From Pisaster brevispinus (taxonomy: Eukaryota > Echinodermata > Asteroidea > Forcipulatida > Asteriidae): DNA of 64,000 bases. How positions within the stretch are numbered: position 1 is the first letter of the stretch; every line of letters begins with the position of its first letter. Where the stretch lies: assembly GCA_023634235.1 (NCBI GenBank), contig JAMKCF010000020.1:992001-1056000 (forward strand), written 5' to 3'. The notes beneath the pieces were generated by a model. It ran no database searches. It was not told the origin of the DNA and was given only the letters and a program-made list of their open reading frames with translations. Position numbers and translations under genes: made by a program. This document shows positions 51,625 to 60,821 of this stretch, piece after piece.

Positions 51625-53494
51625 TCATGAACAAGAAATGCCAGAGAGACGAAATTTGTACCTGAGTGTGCCTTGAATATTACTGCACCCGAAAATTAGC
51701 CTTTTTGGGCCGATGTGCACCATCTTTGTACCGGAAATGGCCTGCAGGCGGGGACACTCCGAAAGCGCTTCAAAAGCATCTTCAGTGGGATTTTTGTACA
51801 CAGAGGGGGGAGCTGCACACACAAAAAGAAGAAACGAAATAAATTACAATGAGGGTCAAATCACACCCATAACAAGATCGGATTTGCACAAGTTTTCCAC
51901 CACTGGAAAGCCACCATTCAGGGCTCTCACCTCGTCGTGGATCCGTGTCTCTGACGATTTTCTAGGCGGGGCGAGCGGCCCCGGAATAGGGCTACAACCA
52001 CCGGCAAATTAGCCCACGCGCCGGGGCCGAGCAACAACAAAGGCAAGACATGTCCATCCGAAGAATGATTTGAAACAACACCCGAGCTCAGTTCGAGAAT
52101 AACTCATGAACTAGAAATGCCAGAGAGACGAAATTTGTACCTGAGTGTGCCTTGAATATCACTGCACCCGAAAATTAGCCTTTTTGGGCCGATGTGCACC
52201 ATCTTTGTACCGGAAATGGCCTGCAGGCGGGGACACTCCGAAAGCGCTTCAAAAGCATCTTCAGTGGGATTTTTGTACACAGAGGGGGGAGCTGCACACA
52301 CAAAAAGAAGAAACGAAATAAATTACAATGAGGGTCAAATCACACCCATAACAAGATCGGATTTGCACAAGTTTTCCACCACTGGAAAGCCACCATTCAG
52401 GGCTCTCACCTCGTCGTGGATCCGTGTCTCTGACGATTTTCTAGGCGGGGCGAGCGGCCCCGGAATAGGGCTACAACCACCGGCAAATTAGCCCACGCGC
52501 CGGGGCCGAGCAACAACAAAGGCAAGACATGTCCATCCGAAGAATGATTTGAAACAACACCCGAGCTCAGTTCGAGAATAACTCATGAACTAGAAATGCC
52601 AGAGAGACGAAATTTGTACCTGAGTGTGCCTTGAATATCACTGCACCCGAAAATTAGCCTTTTTGGGCCGATGTGCACCATCTTTGTACCGGAAATGGCC
52701 TGCAGGCGGGGACACTCCGAAAGCGCTTCAAAAGCATCTTCAGTGGGATTTTTGTACACAGAGGGGGGAGCTGCACACACAAAAAGAAGAAACGAAATAA
52801 ATTACAATGAGGGTCAAATCACACCCATAACAAGATCGGATTTGCACAAGTTTTCCACCACTGGAAAGCCACCATTCAGGGCTCTCACCTCGTCGTGGAT
52901 CCGTGTCTCTGACGATTTTCTAGGCGGGGCGAGCGGCCCCGGAATAGGGCTACAACCACAGGCAAATTAGCCCACGCGCCGGGGCCGAGCAACAACAAAG
53001 GCAAGACATGTCCATCCGAAGAATGATTTGAAACAACACCCGAGCTCAGTTCGAGAATAACTCATGAACTAGAAATGCCAGAGAGACGAAATTTGTACCT
53101 GAGTGTGCCTTGAATATCACTGCACCCGAAAATTAGCCTTTTTGGGCCGATGTGCACCATCTTTGTACCGGAAATGGCCTGCAGGCGGGGACACTCCGAA
53201 AGCGCTTCAAAAGCATCTTCAGTGGGATTTTTGTACACAGAGGGGGGAGCTGCACACACAAAAAGAAGAAACGAAATAAATTACAATGAGGGTCAAATCA
53301 CACCCATAACAAGATCGGATTTGCACAAGTTTTCCACCACTGGAAAGCCACCATTCAGGGCTCTCACCTCGTCGTGGATCCGTGTCTCTGACGATTTTCT
53401 AGGCGGGGCGAGCGGCCCCGAAATGGGGCTACAACCACCGGCAAATTAGCCCACGCGCCGGGGTCGAGCAACAACAAAGGCAAGACATGTCCAT

Positions 53495-53825
53495 TTGTAT
53501 TTTGGTTGCATATAATAATATTAAACGTTAATCAATCATTGTGTTAACGTTTTTGATTTATTAAGATTTTGTAAGTTTGGGAATTCATTTTTTTCAAACC
53601 AAGACTAATCACAAATCACCTTCATCTTAAACTTTGCTACGACCTGACTGAGAATGGTTCATTAAGCGTTTCACAAAAAAGAGCAACGCATAAGCATACA
53701 CACACCAAAACAGTTGTGTTTTATTTAAATATCTTAAGTGATAACAGTATAAATAAAAAATATTATCAACAAATGTGTATATTACAATGGTACTTTCTTT
53801 TATTTATTAAAACACTTGTTAACAA
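53495..53825. other. AT-rich array flank without a gene
   Basis: Sequence identity to the satellite stops after ACATGTCCAT at 53494 and AT-rich single-copy-looking DNA begins at once. I see no open frame of interest. It contains the perfect inverted repeat listed separately and TATAAATAAA-like AT-rich stretches near 53748, which are too common in such DNA to call as a promoter. Confidence 0.7.
53523..53552. other. perfect 9-bp inverted repeat beside the array edge
   Basis: AAACGTTAA at 53523-53531 and TTAACGTTT at 53544-53552 are exact reverse complements around a 12-nt loop, starting 29 bp from the last satellite base. No target-site duplication or transposase is visible, so it is not called a transposon end. 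Confidence 0.6.
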
Positions 53826-55268
53826 ATTATCAAAACCTGTACAAAAGAAATTCAAAACGTGTCCATAAATTATCAAAACATGTCCATAATTGATCAAAAC
53901 GTATCCATAATTTATGTCAACGTATAAAGAAATTCTGAAAACGTGTAAACAAAATTCTGAATACGTGTAAAAAAATCTGAAAACGTGTACAAAAATTCTC
54001 AAAACGTGAAAAAAAATCTCAAAACGTGTAAAAAAAAAAGGTAAACAACTAACATAAGAAACGTGTACATTACTAAGGGAAAACTTTAAAGTTTTTCAAA
54101 AACGTAAAAAAATTCTCAAAACGTGTAAAAATTCTCAAAACGTGTAAAAACATTCTCAAAACGTGTAAAAAATTCTCAAAACGTGTTAAAAATGGTAAAC
54201 AACAAACATACAAAACTTGACATTACTATGGGAAAACTTTTAAATTTTTCAAAAACGTGTAAAAAATTTCTAAAAACGTGTAAAAAATGGTTAACAACTA
54301 ACATAAGAAACGTCTACATTACTAAGGGAAAACTTTTGTTTTTCAAAAACGTGTAAAAAAATTCTCATAACGTGTAAAAAATTTCTCAAAACGTGTAAAA
54401 AAAATTACAAAACGTGTAAAAAATGGTAAACAACTAACATAAGAAACGTGTACATTACTATTGGAAAACTTTTAAATTTTTCAAAAACGTGTAAAAAAAT
54501 TCTCAAAACGTGTAAAAAAATTCTCAAAACGTGTAAAAAATGGTTAACAACTAACATAAGAAACGTGTACATAACTAAGGGAAAACTTTAGTTTTTTCAA
54601 AAACGTGTACAAAATTCTCAAAACGTGTAAAAACATTCTCAAAACGTGTAAACAATTATCAAAACGTGTTAAAAAATGGTAAACAACAAACATAATAAAC
54701 TTGACATTTCTATGGGAAAACTTTCCAATTTTTCAAAAACGTGTAAACAAAATCTCAAAACGTGTAAAAAAAATATCAAAACGTGTAAAAAATTTCTCAA
54801 AACGTGTAAAAAATTCTCAAAACGTGTAAAAAAATCTCAAAACGTGTGAAAGAATTCTCAACACGTGTAAAAAATTCTCAAAACGTGTAAAAAAAGGTTA
54901 ACAACTAACATAAGAAACGTGTACATTACTAGGGGAAGACTTTTCAATTTTTCAAAAACGTGAAAAAAAAATCTCAAAACGTGTAAACAAAATTCAAAAC
55001 GTGTAAAAAAATCTCAAACGTGTACAAAATATCTGAAAACGTGTAAAAAACTTTTTGAAACGAGTAAAAACATTCTCAAAACGTGTAAAAACGTTCTCAA
55101 AACGTGTAAAAAAATGGTAAACAACAAACATAAGAAACGTGTACATTACTATCGGAAAACTTTTCAATTTTTCAAAAACGTGTACTAAAATTCTCAAAGC
55201 GTGTAAAAAAATTATCAAAACGTGTAAAATAATTCTCAAAACGTGTAATAAAAACGTGTAACAAAAAC
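53826..55268. repeat. nested AT-rich minisatellite with ACGTGTAAAA core
   Basis: A roughly 21-bp unit of the form TTCTCAAAACGTGTAAAAAA recurs dozens of times with variable A-run length. Every 100-220 bp it is interrupted by a longer conserved block (GGTAAACAACTAACATAAG, then a TTACTA/GGGAAAACTTTT stretch and TTTTTCAAAAACGTG). I count eight such blocks, near 54040, 54189, 54288, 54420, 54539, 54673, 54893 and 55114. The leftmost units are a different subtype containing GTCCATAA. Some frames stay open by repetition (FTRFENVFTRFENV on the minus strand) but these are products of the repeat, not genes. Confidence 0.93.
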
Positions 55269-55653
55269 TTTGAACTTGTAACTTAATTTGTTTTTTTTCA
55301 TGTAACTCATTTTGTACACAAGTATGTGTACCGTTTCTATAATCGGTGTGTCGCTTATTCGGTTATTCAGTTTGGTATTTTTAAAATGTGAATTACTCAA
55401 TCATACAGGTTGCCACTGACTACTTAACAAAGTAAGTACTTTAACTCAAAATACATGGGTTGGTAAAACTATGGAAGACTGTGTTTTTGTAATTACACGC
55501 ATCATACAACAATTTTCTGCTTTCTTCTATATCATCTATTTCCCATACATGAAGGTTTATCAATGACTTTTGCGCCCCTTAATTATATCCATTTTACAAT
55601 TTACCCCCACCCCTTTATGTTTCTATCATTTTATTTTTGTTACTTGTTTATCT
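55269..55653. other. no gene seen
   Basis: AT-rich unique-looking sequence. It has a short poly-T run near 55291 and no open frame or structured element I can support. Confidence 0.6.
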
Positions 55654-55940
55654 TGTCGGATAAAGATTTTAAGGTCCCCTCCTTTGTTCTCCACATTCAC
55701 CCATCTTCTACTTATGACAGATCAAGATTTCTAGACTCCCTTTGTCCTCCCACGTATCCCTTTGAATTGTCGGATAAAGATTTTTTAACTTTCTGCGTTC
55801 CTTTGAACTGTCAGATAAAGATTTTTAAAACTTTTTGCGTGCCTTTGTTCCTGGATTAAATCACCTCGTTTTTAATGACCCTAGCTCCTTTGTATTATTG
55901 CTCCCCATTGTTCTATTCTATTGAAATGTCGGATAAAGAC
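55654..55940 (+). repeat. imperfect ~50-bp repeats with TCGGATAAAGATTTT core
   Basis: The core (TGTCGGATAAAGATTTT or close variants) occurs at about 55654, 55715 (diverged, ATGACAGATCAAGATTTCTA), 55768, 55808 and 55926. Between cores lies pyrimidine-rich sequence with CTTTGTTC/CCTTTGAA words. A 98-residue open frame over this stretch is a by-product of the repeat. Confidence 0.75.
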
Positions 55941-55982
55941 CTTACTAACTACTAGAGGCTACGTATTAACACAAGCAAGAAA

Positions 55983-56055
55983 CTTCCTGACCTGACCTGA
56001 CCTTCTCTATACTGCATCTGAACTGAACTGACCCCACCTGACCTGACCTGCCCTA
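55983..56055. repeat. CCTGA pentanucleotide tract
   Basis: Degenerate tandem CCTGA/ACTGA units (CTGACCTGACCTGACC, CTGAACTGAACTGACC, CCTGACCTGACCTG) make a simple-sequence tract of about 70 bp. Confidence 0.85.
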
Positions 56056-56502
56056 AAGGGCAAATATTCAAACCTATTAAATGCCATCAAACGTAGTCCG
56101 TAGACCTAATGAAAGAGTTTTGACAGATGATACTGTTCAATACGAAAGGAACACAAACCGTTCGCATATGCCACGGACAATGCACACAGTTGATTTGATG
56201 AGAGAAGACTGTACATGGCTGATTGACGTGATGTATCAGGATAATTCACATTTATTTTCCATGTATCACTTAGCTGAATACAATGACAGATTTGTATGTG
56301 TGCATTAGTTACCTTAAACCGAAAGCTTGCAACTTTATCGAGTCTTAAAAATGTATATAATTCAAATAAAACTTTTCTGTTAAAATCGGCCATATAATCG
56401 GACATACATCTTTAATTTATTAAGACTGCGGGAATTTACATGTAGGATTGCATGCGCAATGATGCAACTAAAAAGGGGATACAATAGTATGTGTAGTCCT
56501 AC
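56056..56502. other. no gene supported
   Basis: Open frames of 75 (plus) and 99 (minus) codons overlap here at 56081-56405. Neither resembles a family I know, and they shadow each other. No splice-flanked exon stands out. Confidence 0.5.
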
Positions 56503-56762
56503 CTCGAAAAAGCCGACGACGAGGAAGAAGCGATGTAGAGTCAGACGCATTCAGAGAAGCTCGTCTTTTGAGTTTACGGCTATCTAGGTTATTCAATGCC
56601 TCTTCCTCTTTGGTGCTGATGGTAATTTGCTGCTCTGCAGGTTTCTGCCGTCAACTCCTGGGCCTCTTGAAGCGCTTCAATCGCCGAGTCAGGATCAGAT
56701 TTGTTGCTCAAAGCCAATGTTGCCTTATCCAGAACAATGTAGCTTTCTTTATGCTTGTTTCT
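56503..56762 (-). pseudogene. frameshifted exon-like coding remnant
   Basis: On the minus strand one frame reads KESYIVLDKATLALSNKSD and on through DSAIEALQEAQELTAE, followed by stops. The frame one base away takes over and reads PAEQQITISTKEEEALNNLD and then SRKLKRRASLNASDSTSLL up to CGAG|GTAGGA, a fair splice donor. The switch sits at the GTTTC at 56641-56645, where one extra base (GAAACC rather than GAACC) would restore a single frame. The peptide is helical and charged, then basic and serine-rich, like the tail of a nuclear or transposon-encoded protein. I do not recognise the family. The upstream end lacks a convincing acceptor; an in-frame stop lies just before TRNKHKESY. It could be a decayed exon, a retro-copy piece, or a real exon with a sequencing error. 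Confidence 0.4.
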
Positions 56763-56925
56763 AGTTTATTTTAGGGAATGGACTCTTGTTTTTGGCGTTG
56801 AAATGTCATCAAACCTTTCGTCCAAATAGTCTTTTGAACTGTTCAAAAGCTAAAAAGCTGTATCCCAATGCACTGGGTCTCTCTTCAGTCGGATAAAATG
56901 AAGACGCGGGCGGGGTAGGCCTATA

Positions 56926-57093
56926 ATGGCGGTCGACATTACAGTACGTGCATACTATGGGTGTGGTCAGCAAAGGTCCTATTGCACTACAGGTGCAAGA
57001 TGGAGAGCTCGTGCTGAAGAATGTGAAGTATGCACTGGATGCCTTTTCATTGACAACTCCCTGGATGCAACAATAGATCAGTGCAGACATTGA
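56926..57093 (+). CDS. small cysteine-rich open frame of unknown function
   Basis: ATG to TGA gives 55 residues starting MAVDITVRAYYGCGQQ, with six cysteines at residues 13, 20, 33, 36, 39 and 53 (C-x6-C-x12-C-x2-C-x2-C-x13-C). An overlapping frame in another register (56957-57076, 39 residues, MGVVSKGPIALQVQDGELV) looks equally protein-like and could be the true one, with an acceptor-like CACTACAG at about 56992. It faintly recalls the strand-rich end of copia-type proteases (LKNVKYAL), but that is a guess. At most one of the two frames is real. Neither has a recognised domain. Confidence 0.15.
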   Translation: MAVDITVRAYYGCGQQRSYCTTGARWRARAEECEVCTGCLFIDNSLDATIDQCRH

Positions 57094-58935
57094 CCATTGC
57101 TATCAATGTTTGCTTACCGGCGTGACACCCAAGCGTAACACACGTTCAACCGATAGGGGGAGCTCCAGTTCCCCACCTTGCACCTCGCACGGAGCTAATG
57201 CGATCTTTTGCCAGTAGGTACGGTGAAATACCGAATTAGGGCTGAGACTAGTATAATCATTTGGGGCACAATGGGAATGCAACTTAGTTTACGTAATAGA
57301 AGAATGTGGGTATTTTTAGTCAAACATAACTACTTTTGTATGATGATAGAGCTCTGTGCCTATCCATCAGTCGCGAGACTTATTTGGTGTTATACTGCAA
57401 AGGGTTAAGCATTTTTCTGCAATTTTCCTCTTATTCCCGTATCTTTCGCCACAATGCTATAGGCTTAGGATTTTCAAAAACTGTAAATTGTTCTGTTTTC
57501 CACTTAAATAACGCCGGCTTTTGGGACCATTGGTGCAAAGATGAGGCCTTGATGAAGATTCTGTAATAATTCTTGGCCCGAAACAAATATTAGAAATTGA
57601 GGTGCTAGACAATATTTCATTGATGCAAAAAGTTGATACAGTTTGAATATTTAATTCCCATAATGCATTCAATCTTATCACGTAACACATCCCTGAAATT
57701 TTTGGGTGGAACATTGAAAATGCTGTTGAAATACAAGACAAAGTAAAACAAAAAAAGTTGTTGACCATAGGTCAAAAAAGGTTCGCCATGGTAATAATGA
57801 CTGACCCCCCTTAATTTTTCCAGCGAAAACACAAAAATACCTTCAATCATCAAACCCAAATTTTGCTGGAGCAAAAAATACTGCTTTTTAAATTATTGTC
57901 GTTTGTTTCCATTAACAAAATGGTCACTGCTACCAGACATTCATTTAAGTGGGAACCAATACTGGGCCAATGTATAACAGAGATGCTCAAGCTGGATGTT
58001 TTGCTTAACAATTTTCCGCTCTGCAAAAATTGAGCACGAAGCAAGTCACAGACGGTACATGTATCATTGACAAGTGACCTTGATCTGGTAAGCAAATGTC
58101 TTTGCGCTAAGCTACTTTTTGTGTATAAGCAGCTATTTGAAAATGGGCGTTGCAGGTCTTAGAATGTTTTCATAATGTAGGACTGAGACGTTTTCTGAAC
58201 GTAGGATGGCAAATGGCACTAGCTCGTTATCAATCTGGAATTGTTTGTCAAATCATAGAGAAAGGGTTATTGATTAAACTCGTTACTGAATTATGGTGTT
58301 TTCAAGACGACCCAAAAATAGTCAAATTATTGCAATTTATTGAGAGTTGCGACAACTTGCGATTAGAGGCCAAATTCGGACTAAAATAATGCATGTGCGC
58401 ACAGATAGTGTACCAGATCAGACTGCACAATGGGTTGCGTTGCATTTGGACTGAACATGGCGAACAGCAACCACGTGACCAACGTGTCCAATGAAAACTG
58501 GTCCTTTATGTTGCAACTCTTTCAATACACAACTCTGCACTAGTCAACGCGAAGTGTTGAGAACAATTAATCAGCTCTTCTCAGAGCAAGAACATTTTCA
58601 AGTTGTTGATGATAATTACAGTGGGTACCCTTAAAAATGGATCAATGCTAAAAGTACGGTTAAACATCCCTATTCCTTAGCAAACAAACACTCATCAAAA
58701 TTACACACTCACAATAAAATTATGTTTTTCGTTCCATAAAGACATATTAAAATAATCTATATCACTATTCCCATTAATTCTGAGTCAGAACTTTTCATAG
58801 CTCCGTTTTCAAAATTTGAAGACACTGTCCTCGAAATCTAAGGCACTTGCAAACATACTTGGCGAAACCTTGGAATGAATGTTTCTAAGCTTAACTGAAA
58901 TAGTTATGATTTGGGGTTGAACAAAGACAATTGAT
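57094..58935. other. no gene supported
   Basis: Several open frames of 66-103 codons lie here on both strands, overlap one another and resemble nothing I know. The plus frame ending at 58389 opens with TTG, not ATG. A CACGTG E-box is present near 58472 inside a 28-codon frame (58457-58543), but nothing else marks a promoter. No repeat structure is apparent. Confidence 0.5.
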
Positions 58936-59200
58936 AAGAGCGGGATTTCAACCAACGACCTCCGGACGTGCCGGTGTAATAGGGAAATCTGCCCCGGAGA
59001 CTCTGTCCCCCATATGGGAAATTAACATTGGCTGGAGGAGGTTGATTCAAAAGAGGGCGAACAGATTCTCCTGCCACATCGGCGCTCTACCAACTGAGCT
59101 ACTAGCTCTATATGTTGGCCATCTCCCTGGTTTTTTCTTCAATATCTTTGTTCGGGAGTGCCAGTCGGGAGCCATTCAACATTTGTCTTTGTCGAACCCC
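58936..59200 (-). mobile_element. tRNA-derived SINE-like element, internally interrupted
   Basis: On the minus strand TAGCTCAGTTGGTAGAGC (about 59085-59102) matches a tRNA A-box region, and TCGTTGGTTGAAATCCCGCTC (about 58939-58959) matches a B-box/T-arm with one substitution (GGTTGAAATCC for GGTTCGAATCC). In a tRNA these lie about 35-40 nt apart, but here about 105 extra bases (roughly 58975-59079) separate them, between CGGC-like words on both sides. The 5' part on the minus strand (CCGAACAAAGATATTGAAG) is wording I remember next to tRNA-like repeats in echinoderm genomes. A functional tRNA is not possible with this gap. Confidence 0.6.
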
Positions 59201-59539
59201 AAATCATTTAAAATTTACCCAGTCAGCTCCCCTTGTGGTTTATTATTTGATAGATTAAATAGTTATAAGCACTTTTATAAATGCATACTTATCATTTGTA
59301 AATCTTCAAACAAGACTTGAATGCTTGCCAGTAACAATTGCCTCAATCAAACAATTAATGGAAGATCAGGATAATACACAAGTTTAACTGGGACCAAGAA
59401 AAACTATCATCATATATTAAGACTGCCTTCATCCTAATTCATAACATTCTAAAAGACATATTTACAAGTGTCTAAACGGCGGAACACTTCAACAAAAGCG
59501 TGTATTTACACAATCCAGCTTGACAGGTACTTTATACAA

Positions 59540-59770
59540 TGGCACTATACTACCACCCTCTTTTCTCTTCCTTTCCCCCTTTTTTTTTTTTTTTTTTTTG
59601 CATTCTTTATTCTTCTTCTTATTGTTGTTCTTGTGCTACCTCAAAGTTTTTTTTTTCTTGATTTGTTTCCCTATTTTGTCATTCTTCATTCGTCTTAATT
59701 TTGTTTTTGAGCGACCTCAGTTGTTTTCTTTTCTTTTTCTTCTTCTTTTTGTTCTTGTTCCTACCTCACA
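59540..59770. repeat. pyrimidine-rich low-complexity tract
   Basis: Long T and TTC/TTG-rich runs include an almost pure T run of about 20 bases near 59580-59600 and T9-T10 runs near 59650 and 59730. The open frames crossing it, rich in Phe and Leu, are artefacts of composition. Confidence 0.9.
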
Positions 59771-59859
59771 GAAGAAGTTATTTTGAGGGTGGTTTCCAAG
59801 AAAAGAGAATAATAGAACAACATTGGAAGTACCTTGTAACTGCCATAAATAAGTGTGGG

Positions 59860-60406
59860 CTTATATTCGGTACCTTATGGAGACCAAGGACAAAACAAAA
59901 CAGGGAAAACAAAAGGTCTCCATATGGAAATTCTAAAGACCGGGGCGCTCCACAAGGAAATTTGTGTACAAAGTCTATGGGAAACTGTTAAGTGCAGGGA
60001 CAAAGGAAAGAACAAAAGAATGCTCCACAAGGATGCATTTTTGAGAATGAATGTGTGTGTGCCCTTACACACGCCAACTTACAGGGTGTTTTCAACAATG
60101 CTACCCCACAAGGTTGTCTTTGTTATAGTGATACCCCACATGAGGATTTCTTCAGAAAAGGGAATAATAGAAGAACAAAAGCAGGACCCCACATACCGGA
60201 TCTGTAAGGGTGTGTGTGTGGGTGTGTTTGTATTGCCAACCCTCCGAGGACATTTTACAATAGGGACAATAGGTCCTCACTAGTCGGTTCTTTGTTTTCA
60301 GGTGTCCTCACTAGTCATTTGTGTACAAAACCAATGGGGATTGCTTCAATACAGGAACAACAGAAAGTACAATAGGTGTCCTCTAACGTATAGGAGTGCT
60401 GTACCT
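59860..60406. repeat. diverged copies of the 190-bp repeat family
   Basis: Words shared with the clean duplication that follows recur in decayed form: TTTGTGTACAAAGTCTATGG (about 59959), TGCAGGGACAAAGGAAAG, GGACAATAGGTCC (near 60264), ATTTGTGTACAAAACCAATG (about 60317) and short GT-rich runs near 60050 and 60210. This suggests an older tandem expansion of the same unit. Open frames of 71-142 codons here are shadows. Confidence 0.6.
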
Positions 60407-60786
60407 GAGTTTGTTTTCACATTCAAACCGGGGACCTATAACAAAAGAGGACAATAGGGTCCCCGGTTGGGTAAAGGTCCCAGTTAGAAATTGTGTACAA
60501 AACCAATGGGAGCTGTTGCCAAAAAGTTAGAGTCCAAACAAAAGAGGGACAATAGGAGGTCCCCGATTGGAGGTGTTTACACACTTGTGTGTGTGTGAGT
60601 TTGTTTTCACATTCAAACCGGGGACCTATAACAAAAGAGGACAATAGGGTCCCCGGTTGGGTAAAGGTCCCCAGTTGGAAATTGTGTACAAAACCAATGG
60701 GAGCTGTTGCCAAAAAGTTAGAGTCCAAACAAAAGAGGGACAATAGGAGGTCCCCGATTGGAGGTGTTTACACACTTGTGTGTGTG
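60407..60786. repeat. 190-bp tandem duplication
   Basis: GAGTTTGTTTTCACATTCAA at 60407 recurs at 60597, and the following sequence stays nearly identical through TTTACACACTTGTGTG, giving two copies with a 190-bp period. Differences are few (AAGGTCCCAGTTAGA versus AAGGTCCCCAGTTGGA). Each copy contains GGGGACC and GGTCCCC words in opposite orientation and ends in a GT repeat. Family unknown to me. Confidence 0.92.
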
Positions 60787-60821
60787 TGTGTGTGGGTGAT
60801 GGGATGGGGGGGGGGGGGGGG
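60777..60821. repeat. GT repeat followed by a 16-G run
   Basis: A (TG)n tract runs into GGGTGATGGGATG and then 16 consecutive G residues at 60806-60821. Such sequence can adopt left-handed or G-quadruplex forms and is prone to length errors in sequencing. Confidence 0.9.

Larger units (their letters stand above)
1..53494. repeat. 479-bp tandem satellite array
   Basis: One monomer of 479 bp repeats head to tail without interruption. I count 111 complete periods by following the AGCCACCATT landmark from position 1 to position 53346, plus one truncated 174-bp copy, plus a final partial copy that stops at 53494. Neighbouring monomers differ at only a few positions. Length changes are rare: +1 in the first unit, -1 near 19.5 and 19.7 kb, compensating -1/+1 near 36.5 kb, -3 near 38.4 kb, +1 near 38.9 and 41.8 kb, and +4 near 51.3 kb. 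No transposon interrupts the array. The unit is about half G+C, in contrast to the AT-rich right flank. The monomer does not match 5S rRNA, U1, U2, U4, U5, U6 or 7SL sequences as I know them, so I call it satellite DNA rather than an RNA gene cluster. The left end lies outside the window. Confidence 0.98.

Noticed and set aside
1..53494. About 230 open frames of 61-116 codons repeated through the array on both strands
   Set aside because: They are the same few frames of one monomer seen over and over. The minus ones begin with GTG inside a splice-acceptor-like stretch, the plus ones are cut by TAG in many monomers, and differences between copies are mostly amino-acid changing.
1..53494. CRISPR array
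   Set aside because: The repeat is 479 bp with no unique spacers; the context is eukaryotic.
53766..55239. Open frames of 78 and 81 codons in the minisatellite
   Set aside because: Their peptides simply repeat FTRFENV-like words produced by the 21-bp unit.
58150..58389. 79-codon plus-strand frame
   Set aside because: It opens with TTG, has no recognisable family and is not flanked by convincing splice sites.
58457..58543. 28-codon frame MANSNHVTNVSNENWSF with a good ATG context and a CACGTG E-box
   Set aside because: Too short, no donor site or conserved partner visible, and no other sign of a promoter or first exon.
59468..59991. Phe/Leu-rich membrane-like open frames
   Set aside because: They are translations of a T-rich low-complexity tract.
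59855..60283. 142-codon plus-strand frame
   Set aside because: It lies over decayed copies of the 190-bp repeat family and overlaps other frames of similar quality; no domain seen.
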